Assembly (NCBI GenBank): GCA_052244495.1
Contig: JBQPXH010000005.1
Direction: 5' to 3' (one strand)
DNA length: 64,000 bases
DNA from: Cereibacter_A sp052244495
GTDB lineage: Bacteria > Pseudomonadota > Alphaproteobacteria > Rhodobacterales > Rhodobacteraceae
The notes under the pieces were generated by a model. It searched no databases, was not told the origin of the DNA, and worked only from the letters and a program-made list of their open reading frames with translations. The translations under genes and the position numbers were made by a program. This document shows, piece by piece, positions 51,740 to 59,635 of the stretch (the stretch's first letter is position 1; each line of letters begins with the position of its first letter).

Positions 51740-52909
51740 ATGTCCGAGCCCCTGATCGTCGGATGGGCGCACAGCCGCTTCGGCAAGGCCGAGGCCCCCG
51801 ACACCATGGCCCTGATGGCGGAGGTCGCGCGTCCCGCGCTCGACCATGCCGGGGTGGCGCCCGATGCCGTGGATGGCATCTTCGTCGGCGTCTACAACAA
51901 CGGCTTTTCCCGGCAGGATTTTCAGGGCGCGCTGGTCGCCATGGGCACGCCGGAACTGGCGGGCGTGCCATTCCTGCGCACGGAAAACGCCTGCGCCACC
52001 GGCTCCGCTGCGCTTTATGCAGCGGCCGATTTCATCGCGTCGGGCCGCGGCCGGGTGGCACTGGTGATCGGCGCCGAGAAGATGACGGCGACCCCCATCG
52101 CCGAGGTGGGCGACATCCTCCTGACCGCCAGCTACGTGGCGGAAGAGGCTCAGATCGAGGCTGGTTTCGCCGGTGTTTTCGGCCGCATCGCCGACACCTA
52201 TTTCCAGCGCTACGGTGACCGCTCCGAGGAACTGGCGATGATCGCCGCCAAGAACCACGCCAACGGCGCGAAGAACCCCTACGCGCACATGCAGAAGGAT
52301 TTCGGCTTCGATTTCTGCAACACGCCGTCGGAGAAGAACCCGCGCGTGGCGGGGCCGCTCCGGCGCACGGATTGCTCGCTGGTGTCGGACGGGGCCGCGG
52401 CGCTGGTGCTGGCCGATGCCGAGATGGCCGAAGAGTTGAGCCGCGCGATCCGCTTCCGCGCCCGGTCGCAGGCGGGGGACCTGCTGGCGCTGTCGCGGCG
52501 CGACCCCATCGCCTTCGACGGCGCGCGGCGGGCCTGGGCGGGGGCGCTGAAACAGGCGGGCGTGGCGCTGGACGACCTCAGTTTCGTCGAAACGCATGAC
52601 TGCTTCACCGTGGCCGAGATGATCGAATACGAGGCGATGGGCCTTGCCGCCCCCGGCGAAGGCTGGAAGGTGGTGCGCGAGGGTACCACGCGCATGGACG
52701 GCCGCCTGCCGGTGAACCCGTCCGGCGGTCTGAAATCGCGCGGGCACCCGATCGGGGCCACCGGCGTCTCGCAGCACGTCATGGCCGCGATGCAGCTGAT
52801 GGGCGAGGCGGGCGGCATGCAGGTCGATGGCGCCACGCTGGCGGGCGTCTTCAACATGGGCGGCACCGCGGTCGCCAACTACTGCTCGATCCTGGAGCGC
52901 GTGAAATGA
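51740..52909 (+). CDS. Thiolase-like acetyl-CoA acetyltransferase
   Basis: A 389-residue thiolase-fold enzyme of the SCP-x/lipid-transfer subgroup. The acylated cysteine is Cys85 in ENACATGSAALY, a His-containing FVETHDCFTVAE lies near residue 287, and the C-terminal GGLKSRGHPIGATG holds the catalytic-site His. There is no second active-site Cys of biosynthetic thiolases, so the reaction may differ from classical acetoacetyl-CoA thiolysis. It starts after a GGAAAGGAAA site and its stop overlaps the acyl-CoA ligase start by four bases (ATGA). Confidence 0.85.
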   Translation: MSEPLIVGWAHSRFGKAEAPDTMALMAEVARPALDHAGVAPDAVDGIFVGVYNNGFSRQDFQGALVAMGTPELAGVPFLRTENACATGSAALYAAADFIASGRGRVALVIGAEKMTATPIAEVGDILLTASYVAEEAQIEAGFAGVFGRIADTYFQRYGDRSEELAMIAAKNHANGAKNPYAHMQKDFGFDFCNTPSEKNPRVAGPLRRTDCSLVSDGAAALVLADAEMAEELSRAIRFRARSQAGDLLALSRRDPIAFDGARRAWAGALKQAGVALDDLSFVETHDCFTVAEMIEYEAMGLAAPGEGWKVVREGTTRMDGRLPVNPSGGLKSRGHPIGATGVSQHVMAAMQLMGEAGGMQVDGATLAGVFNMGGTAVANYCSILERVK

Positions 52910-54510
52910 GCGACCCGGCCGGCGGCGTCACCCCCGTCTCGACCCGGGTGATGAATCTCGCCACCCTGCTCACGCAGGTCGCCCGGCGCGATCCGGAGGG
53001 TATCGCGCTGGTCATGGGCGACGACCGCTGGACCTGGGGCCAGTTCGAGGCCCGCACAGATGCGCTTGCCGCCGCGCTGCAACGGCGCTTCGGCCTGCAG
53101 AAGGGCGACCGGGTGATGTGCCAGTCGCAGAACTGCCTCGAGATGATGCAGGCGATGTTCGCGGTCTGGCGCGCGGGCGGGGTCTGGGTGCCTGCCAACT
53201 TCCGCCAGACGCCGGAGGAGGTCGTCTACCTCACGCAATCCTCGGGCGCGAATATCCTGCTCTGCAACGCAAGCTTCCCCGGCCATGCCGAGGCCTGCCT
53301 GCGCGACTGCCCCGACCTAACGCATGTGCTGTCCTTCGGCACCTCAGACTTCGGGCCCTGCATCGAAGACGTCACCGCCGACCACATGGGCCAGCGCCCG
53401 CAGGTGGCGGCAGTGGAGCGCGACGATCCCTGCTGGTTCTTCTTCACCTCGGGGACCACGGGGCGGCCGAAGGCATCCGTCCTGACCCACGGCCAGATGG
53501 CCTTCGTGGTGACGAACCATCTGGCCGATCTGATGCCGGGGCTGACGCCCGAGGATGCCTCGCTGGTGGTGGCGCCGCTGTCGCATGGAGCAGGCGTGCA
53601 CCAGCTGACACAGGTCGCGCGGGGCGTGAAGACCATCCTCATGCCCGGCGACCGCTTCGACGTGCCGACCGTCTGGCGACTGGTGCAGGAGTGGCGCGTC
53701 TCGACCATGTTCACCGTGCCCACGATCCTGAAGCTGCTGGTGGAGGATGCCTCGACGGCGGCGGCTGACCTCTCGTCGCTGCGCTACGTGATCTATGCCG
53801 GCGCGCCGATGTACCGGGTGGACCAGCAGAAGGCGCTGGCGACGCTCGGGCCGGTGCTGGTGCAGTATTTCGGCCTCGGCGAATGCACGGGCAACATTAC
53901 CGTGCTGCCCGCTCGCCTGCATCAGGCCGAGGACGGGCCGCTCGCGCGCACCGGCACCTGCGGCCATCCCCGAACGGGGATCGAGATCCAGATCCAGGAC
54001 GACGCGGGCCGCGAACTGCCCCCGGGCGAGACCGGCGAGATCTGCTGCATCGGCCCCGCGGTCTTTGCCGGCTATTACAAGAACCCCGAGGCCAATGCGA
54101 AATCCTTCCGCGACGGCTGGTTCCGCACCGGCGATCTGGGCCACGTCGATGCCGAAGGGTTCCTCTACATCACCGGGCGGCAGTCGGACATGTTCATCTC
54201 CGGCGGCTCCAACGTCTATCCGCGCGAGATCGAGGAGAAGATCCTGACCCATCCCGCGGTGTCGGAGGTGGCCGTGCTCGGCGTGCCCGACCCGCTCTGG
54301 GGCGAGGTCGGCTGGGCCATCTGCGTGGCGACCGGGCCGGTGACGGAGGAGGAACTGGCCGCGCATCTGGAAGGGAAGCTCTCGCGCTACAAGATGCCGA
54401 AGCGCTTCCTGTTCTGGGAGGCGCTGCCGAAATCGGCCTATGGCAAGATCACCAAGAAGATGATCCGCGAGGAACTGGAGGCGCGGGGCCTGATCGGGGA
54501 ACCGGCGTGA
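52906..54510 (+). CDS. Acyl-CoA synthetase (AMP-forming)
   Basis: A 534-residue ANL-superfamily ligase. The P-loop-like TSGTTGRPKASVLTHGQ starts at Thr181, then YFGLGECTGN, GWFRTGDLGHVDAEGFL and a C-terminal lysine region (PKSAYGKITKKM). It activates a carboxylic acid with ATP and CoA. Neighbours (thiolase, DUF296, SDR, TRAP) suggest a short or branched-chain or aromatic-derived acid taken up by the TRAP system. It overlaps both neighbours by four bases. Confidence 0.92.
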   Translation: MSDPAGGVTPVSTRVMNLATLLTQVARRDPEGIALVMGDDRWTWGQFEARTDALAAALQRRFGLQKGDRVMCQSQNCLEMMQAMFAVWRAGGVWVPANFRQTPEEVVYLTQSSGANILLCNASFPGHAEACLRDCPDLTHVLSFGTSDFGPCIEDVTADHMGQRPQVAAVERDDPCWFFFTSGTTGRPKASVLTHGQMAFVVTNHLADLMPGLTPEDASLVVAPLSHGAGVHQLTQVARGVKTILMPGDRFDVPTVWRLVQEWRVSTMFTVPTILKLLVEDASTAAADLSSLRYVIYAGAPMYRVDQQKALATLGPVLVQYFGLGECTGNITVLPARLHQAEDGPLARTGTCGHPRTGIEIQIQDDAGRELPPGETGEICCIGPAVFAGYYKNPEANAKSFRDGWFRTGDLGHVDAEGFLYITGRQSDMFISGGSNVYPREIEEKILTHPAVSEVAVLGVPDPLWGEVGWAICVATGPVTEEELAAHLEGKLSRYKMPKRFLFWEALPKSAYGKITKKMIREELEARGLIGEPA

Positions 54511-55328
54511 CGCTGCGGATGATCCATCCCGGCCCGCGCGCCGCGGAACGCAGCGTGGCCGTCCGCACCACGCTGCGCCCGGTGGAGGGTGTGCTGCCCG
54601 CGGGGCGGACGGTGGTTCAAGCGGTGGGCGATCTCTTTGCCGCCCACGGCTGCCGAGGCGGCGTGGTCTGGCTCGATGGGCTGGTCTGCGATCCCATGCG
54701 CTACGTGCTGCCTGCGGCCTCCACCGATGGCGTTCACGCGGCGTGGTATTCCGACACCCATGCCCCCGACGGCCCGGTGCGGATCGCACGGGCGACGGCG
54801 ACCGTGGGCTCCCGCGATGGCGCGCCCTTCTTCCATTGCCACGGCCTTTGGGGCAACGAGGCTCTGGCGATGGGGCACCTGCTGCCGGACCAGTCGGTGG
54901 TGGGCCGCGATACAGCCGTCCGCGGGCTGGGCAGCGCGGATGCCTGGTTCGAGGGGCTGCCGGATGCGGAAACCGCCTTTACGCTCTTCAAGCCGCGGGG
55001 CGGCGGCGCGGGCCGGGCGCTGCTGGGGCGCATCCTGCCAGGTGAGGACGTCGTTGCGGCGGTGGAGGCGCTCTGCGCCACTCACGGGCTGACGGAGGCG
55101 CGGGTGCATGGGGTGGGCTCCATCGACCACATCCGCTTCGCTGAAGGCCACCGGATGGACTGCCACGCCACCGAGCTGCGCTTTGACGGCGCCGAGGTCG
55201 AGGGAGGCCTGGCCCGTCTGCCGATCGAGGTCGTGGACATCGCCGGCACCATCGCCACCGGCACCCTCACGCGCGGCGACAACCCCGTGGGGGTGACGCT
55301 GGAACTCATCATCGAACCGAAGGAATGA
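54507..55328 (+). CDS. Tandem DUF296 (PPC/PCC domain) protein
   Basis: A 273-residue protein built of two related halves. Both have the DUF296 core: LPAGRTVVQAVGDLFAAHGC...FFHCHGLWG in the first and ILPGEDVVAAVEALCATHG...VDIAGTIATG in the second. PPC domains trimerise and are found in plant AT-hook factors and bacterial proteins of unknown function; here the duplication could give a hetero-site, and the HCHG histidines could bind metal. The start is GTG at 54507, overlapping the ligase stop. Its enzymatic role in the operon is unknown. Confidence 0.82.
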   Translation: MTLRMIHPGPRAAERSVAVRTTLRPVEGVLPAGRTVVQAVGDLFAAHGCRGGVVWLDGLVCDPMRYVLPAASTDGVHAAWYSDTHAPDGPVRIARATATVGSRDGAPFFHCHGLWGNEALAMGHLLPDQSVVGRDTAVRGLGSADAWFEGLPDAETAFTLFKPRGGGAGRALLGRILPGEDVVAAVEALCATHGLTEARVHGVGSIDHIRFAEGHRMDCHATELRFDGAEVEGGLARLPIEVVDIAGTIATGTLTRGDNPVGVTLELIIEPKE

Positions 55329-56104
55329 AACAGATGCAGAAAGTCGCCGTCGTCACCGGTGGATGCCGGGGGATCGGCCTCGCCACCACGGAGCTGTTCC
55401 TGGAGATGGGATGGCGCGTGGTCATGGTTGACCGCGACGGGCCGGAACTGCGTGCGGCCGCGGCGCAACTGGAAAACGTGCTGCCGGTCGAGGCCGACGT
55501 GTCGATCCCCGAGCAGGTGGACCGGATGGTCGCCGAGGCGCTGGCGGGCTTCGGCCGGATCGACGCGCTGGTGAACAACGCGGGCGTGGCGCTGTTCTCG
55601 CGCGCTGAGGGCACGCGCTTCGAGGACTGGCGAGAGGTGATGGAGACCAACCTCGACGGCGTGTTCCTCTGCACGCAGGCGGCGGCAGGGGCGCTGGCGG
55701 AGACGCGCGGCGCAGTGGTCAACATCGCCTCAATCTCCGGCCTGCGCGCCTCGACGCTGCGCGTGGCCTATGGCACCTCGAAGGCCGGTGTCATCCACAT
55801 GACCAAGCAGTTCGCGGTGGAATTGGGCGAGCGCGGCATCCGGGTCAATTGCGTGGCGCCGGGGCCGGTCAGGACCAAGCTCGCCGCCGCGGTCCACGCG
55901 CCCGAAATCATCTCCGCCTATTACGACGCGATCCCCCTCAACCGCTATGGCGAGGCGCGCGAGATCGCGGAAGCGATCTGCTTCCTTTGCTCGGAGAAGG
56001 CCAGCTTCATCACCGGACAGACGCTGGCCGTGGACGGAGGCTTCGACGCCGCGGGCGTGGGCCTGCCCGCGCTGCGACGGGACGCGGCCGTCGCCGCGGA
56101 TTGA
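55325..56104 (+). CDS. Short-chain dehydrogenase/reductase (SDR)
   Basis: A 259-residue classical SDR. The cofactor loop is TGGCRGIG, with ALVNNAGVAL in the fold, catalytic Ser in NIASISGL, Tyr149 and Lys153 in YGTSK, and the C-terminal ITGQTLAVDGGFD. The acidic residue at the end of the second strand (MVDRDG) implies NAD(H) preference. It is the last gene of the operon and overlaps DUF296 by four bases. The substrate, probably a 3-hydroxyacyl or alcohol intermediate, is inferred from context. Confidence 0.92.
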   Translation: MKQMQKVAVVTGGCRGIGLATTELFLEMGWRVVMVDRDGPELRAAAAQLENVLPVEADVSIPEQVDRMVAEALAGFGRIDALVNNAGVALFSRAEGTRFEDWREVMETNLDGVFLCTQAAAGALAETRGAVVNIASISGLRASTLRVAYGTSKAGVIHMTKQFAVELGERGIRVNCVAPGPVRTKLAAAVHAPEIISAYYDAIPLNRYGEAREIAEAICFLCSEKASFITGQTLAVDGGFDAAGVGLPALRRDAAVAAD

Positions 56105-56532
56105 GGCAGGCAGTGTCCTTGGCCGAGACCGGCGTTGCTGCGACGCCGGTTCTGGCGTGGAATGTCTGCCGGCACCTGTCCCCGGTGGTCTCGGTCGGCA
56201 GTTCGCGGTCGCGCCCGGACAGGCCGTCCGGCCGCCGACGCCTCGCGACGGTCACGCGCTGCGCAAGCATCATACGGGACATCTCCCACGGGCAGTCGCG
56301 CCGGCCCCGTCAGCCCGCGCTGCGGAATCCTCCCTCTACCGCGAACATCTGGCCGTTCACCTCGTGTGCGGGTGCGTGGCACGGCTTGCAGGTCTCGACC
56401 GACGGCGCATTCGGGCTCGCCCGTATGCGGCGGGAGATCGTCGGTCCGGCTCATGCCGGGCCGTTGCGCGTCGCGATCCTGCAGGGCCGCGTTCCGTGAT
56501 AGGGTGATCCGGATGAAGCTGGAGGTCGGTGG
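56105..56532 (+). other. Intergenic region after the TRAP/acyl-CoA operon
   Basis: About 430 bp without a gene. It opens with the terminator hairpin at 56128-56150. The remainder has no convincing frame, repeat or RNA; the promoter of the GXWXG/DUF4334 gene must lie near its end. Confidence 0.5.
56128..56150 (+). terminator. Terminator of the TRAP/acyl-CoA operon
   Basis: ACCGGCGT (56128-56135) pairs with ACGCCGGT (56143-56150) across a 7-nt loop, 24 bp after the SDR stop. A short T-containing stretch (TTCT) follows. This is a good intrinsic-terminator-like hairpin at the operon end. Confidence 0.65.
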
Positions 56533-57117
56533 ATGAGTGCGAGGCGGACGGAAGGCGGCGAGCCGGGGATTGCGGGAAGGGCCATCTCCGAGACTTCGGC
56601 GGAGGTCGAGGGTTGGTTCGAGTCACTTCCCCCCGTAGCGATCCCCGACCTGATCGGTTTGTGGCGAGGCGAAGAGCTTCCGAGCGGGCATCCGTTCGAC
56701 GGTGTGCTCGACCGATACCAGTGGTTCGGGAAGGAGTTCGCCAGCGCCGATGCGGTGCATCCCCTCCTGTTCCGCGACGCCCGAGGGCAACTCTTCGCCG
56801 TCGAGCCGCGCTTCCTGCCGTTCCACCTCGCGCTTCGGCTCGGCGTGGCCCGCAGCGGGTTGGCGGCTGCAGCCTTCTCCCGCGTAAAGCGGCTGCTCGC
56901 GACGCGGCGCCCCGCCGCCCACCTGCGCATGATGGAGTGGCGGGGCACGCCGAGCGCCACGATGATCTACAACCGGCTGCCGATCCACGATCACTTCCGA
57001 CGCCTCGACGAAGACACTGTCGTCGGAGCGATGAACGACCCTGGCTTCAAGCGGCCATTCTTCTTTCTTCTGCGCCGGATTTCTCCGACGACGGTCAGCC
57101 CGCAGTCTCGGGGGTGA
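56533..57117 (+). CDS. GXWXG and DUF4334 domain protein
   Basis: A 194-residue protein. The N-terminal GXWXG domain is seen in LIGLWRGEELPSGHPFDGVL (residues 40-59) and YQWFGKEF. The C-terminal DUF4334 domain is LRMMEWRGTPSATMIYNRLP followed by DHFRRLDEDTVVGAMNDPG. This pair of domains is common in bacteria and fungi, but the function is unknown. Its last 23 bp overlap the convergent GMC oxidoreductase gene. Confidence 0.82.
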   Translation: MSARRTEGGEPGIAGRAISETSAEVEGWFESLPPVAIPDLIGLWRGEELPSGHPFDGVLDRYQWFGKEFASADAVHPLLFRDARGQLFAVEPRFLPFHLALRLGVARSGLAAAAFSRVKRLLATRRPAAHLRMMEWRGTPSATMIYNRLPIHDHFRRLDEDTVVGAMNDPGFKRPFFFLLRRISPTTVSPQSRG

Positions 57118-58735
57118 CGCGGCAGGAAGGCGGCCCGGCACCGTCCCGGATCATTGCCGCGGCCCGCTCGGCGATCATCAACGTGGCTGCGTTCGTATTC
57201 CCGCCGATCAGCTTCGGCATGACGGATGCGTCGGCCACCCGCAGTCCTGCGAGGCCCTGCACCCTCAGGTCGGGGCCCACCACCGCCAGGCGGTCCCGGC
57301 CCATCCTGCACGTGCCGACCGGATGGTAGGCGGTGTCGACCCTCGCTCGAATGTCGGCCTTCAACGCCTCGTCGCCGGGGTCGCGTGGGTAGAGGGACGC
57401 GCCCATCCACGGGGCGAGCGGCTCGGCAGCCAGAATGCGCTCGAGGATGCGGACGCCGCGACAGAGGCCTTCGAGATCGCGCGCATCCGTCAGGAAGCCC
57501 GGGTCGATCCGCGGCGGCAGGCGCGGGTCCGGGCCCGTCAGTCCGAGGCTGCCCCGGCTTTCGGGGCGGAGCAGGCAGGCATGCGCCGTGAAGCCGTCGG
57601 CGAAGCGAAGGCGCCGCATGTGGTCATCGACGAGCCCGATCACGAAGAACAGCTGGATGTCGGGATCGGGCAGACGGGGATCGCTCCGAACAAAGGCACC
57701 GGCTTCCGCCATGGGAGAGGCGAAGAGACCCGTCCCCGTCCTCCGCCAGCGCGCGGCCGCCCGTGCGAGGCGCCAGAGGCCCCCGAGGTTCAGCGCCACC
57801 GCATCCCGCCTGAGCGAGAGGTGGTGGAGCGTGATATCGACATGATCCTGCAGGTTGGCCCCAACCCCCGGCAGCGCGTGGCGCACCGGAATGCCCTGCG
57901 TGCGCAACTCGTCCTCGGGACCGATCCCCGACAGCAGGAGAAGTTGCGGCGATCCGAACGTCCCGGCCGCGAGGATCACCTCGCGCTTCGCCCTCAGCGT
58001 GAGGCGGCGGCCGAACCTGCGCACGACGAGGCCCGTCGCCCGGTCGTCGTCGACAAGGACGCGCTCGGCCCGCGTCCGGGTCAGGACCGTGAGGTTCGGG
58101 CGGCCAAGAGCCGGGAAGAGCCAGGCCGCAGCGGCCGAGCAGCGCTCGCCCTTGCGCGGACCATCGTCGAACTGCGTCACCTGATAGAGCCCGGCGCCCT
58201 CCTGCGTCGGGCCGTTGAAGTCGCGGTTCTCTGGCAAACCGACCTTTCGGCACGCCTCGACGAAGGCGCGGGCGAGCGCGGTGGGTTCGACCTGATCCGA
58301 GACCCGCAGCGGCCCGCCTGTGCCGTGCCACGAACCGCCGCGCCGGTTCGCCTCGCAGGCGAGAAACCATGGCCGGACCGAGGCCCAGTCCCAGCCTTCC
58401 GCCCCGAGGTCGGCCCAGGCGTCGAAGTCGGAAGGCGTTCCCCGGACGTAGAGCATGGCGTTGATGGCAGAGGATCCACCGAGCGCACGGCCCCGTGGCT
58501 GGTATCCGCGGCGTCCGTTCAGACCCGGTTGCGGCACCGTCCGGAATGCCCAGTTGGCGATTGGCGGCCTGCCCGGAATCGTCACCGCCATCAGCGCTGG
58601 CGCCCGTATGAAGATGTCCTGCCCGTCTCCGCCCGCCTCGACCAGGCAGACCTTGACGCGCAGGTTCTCGGACAGGCGCGCGGCGAGCACCGAGCCCGCC
58701 GATCCTCCCCCTGCGATGACGTAGTCGAACTCCAT
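57095..58735 (-). CDS. GMC-family flavoprotein oxidoreductase (choline dehydrogenase-like)
   Basis: A 546-residue FAD enzyme. The Rossmann motif is MEFDYVIAGGGSAGSVLAARLSE, the GMC signatures are RALGGSSAINAMLYVRG and AAGTFGSPQLLLLSGIG, and the C-terminal active site contains YHPVGTCRMG and GGNTNAATLMIAERAA. It oxidises an alcohol, transferring electrons to an acceptor other than oxygen. The substrate is not evident. The start at 58735 (ATG) is preferred over a GTG two codons upstream because GGGAGAG lies seven bases before it. It is convergent with, and overlaps, the GXWXG gene. Confidence 0.93.
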   Translation of the reverse strand: MEFDYVIAGGGSAGSVLAARLSENLRVKVCLVEAGGDGQDIFIRAPALMAVTIPGRPPIANWAFRTVPQPGLNGRRGYQPRGRALGGSSAINAMLYVRGTPSDFDAWADLGAEGWDWASVRPWFLACEANRRGGSWHGTGGPLRVSDQVEPTALARAFVEACRKVGLPENRDFNGPTQEGAGLYQVTQFDDGPRKGERCSAAAAWLFPALGRPNLTVLTRTRAERVLVDDDRATGLVVRRFGRRLTLRAKREVILAAGTFGSPQLLLLSGIGPEDELRTQGIPVRHALPGVGANLQDHVDITLHHLSLRRDAVALNLGGLWRLARAAARWRRTGTGLFASPMAEAGAFVRSDPRLPDPDIQLFFVIGLVDDHMRRLRFADGFTAHACLLRPESRGSLGLTGPDPRLPPRIDPGFLTDARDLEGLCRGVRILERILAAEPLAPWMGASLYPRDPGDEALKADIRARVDTAYHPVGTCRMGRDRLAVVGPDLRVQGLAGLRVADASVMPKLIGGNTNAATLMIAERAAAMIRDGAGPPSCRVTPETAG

Positions 58736-59635
58736 GCCCACTCTCCCGCTGCCCGGTCAGCTTGACCGGAGGAGGCCTCGCGCGGAACCAGTTTTTCCCG
58801 GTCAAGAGGCCTCGGCAGACAGTCGCCGCCAACCGCTGCACATCGGACGGACGTTCCGAAGGGCGAGATGAGGTCCCGGACGCCGACCACTGCGCAGGTG
58901 CCCCGGTCCGGGAACATCGCATCTGGCGGCCGGAGTGGAGCAAGGTGCCGTTTCTGTTCCAGACCACGACGCAGCGCTGGTTCGCCGATCCCATCCTGTC
59001 CTCCGACGACGAAGGTGAGGTGGATCGGACCACGCGGACTGTCTTCGCCCACGATCACGTCGGGCCTTCTCCGATCCATCAGCACGGCTTCTACGCCGCG
59101 CGGGTCGTCGAGCCGTCGTCGTCACCGAGAGGCCCGAGGCAGCGGTGCTCGGCGAACATCTGCTGGAGTACCGCCAGAAGGCTGCCGGCACTTGGCGTCC
59201 GGACCTGTCGAAGCTTCGGACGATCTCCTCCAAGTCATGCTTCTTCTGTCCCATTCCTGCGTCCTCCATCGAGCCCGGAAGCCTGCCTCAGGAAGGACTT
59301 TGATGAATGCTTCGGGCCCCGAATTCCCGGTGGTCCTCGGCCGGTCTGCTGCGCGGCGCGCGCTCCACCGCGTCCTTGGCGGTGGAGCGCGCCGCCCATG
59401 CATCAACCTCGACAATCTGATGACGGGAAAGACAACCGGAACGGATGATACCTGGCGCAGTCGAAAGTTCCGAACAATCATCAGATTTCAGGGGGTGCGC
59501 TGTCCGCGCCCCCGAAATATCCGTTCTGTGGGTGCGACAGGGATTCGCGTTACGGCGATAACCCGCTGCGCCTGCCTTGAAGGAGGATCAACCAGCGCCG
59601 GCCGAGCAGGCGGCAGCAGCAATGACGGAGACTGC
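58736..59635. other. Gene-poor, transposon-scarred stretch before the chemoreceptor
   Basis: About 900 bp with no intact gene. It holds a short IS3 OrfA fragment (59125-59254, minus) and otherwise out-of-frame remnants. The last 200 bp probably contain the chemoreceptor's promoter. A GGAG site lies close to its start. Confidence 0.55.
59125..59254 (-). pseudogene. Remnant of an IS3-family transposase OrfA
   Basis: From ATG at 59254 the minus strand gives MGQKKHDLEEIVR; shifting the frame by one base continues it as KLRQV. EEIV-KLRQV is the characteristic N-terminus of one IS3 OrfA group. The following helix-turn-helix region is unrecognisable, so the element is decayed and no terminal repeats are visible. 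Confidence 0.45.
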
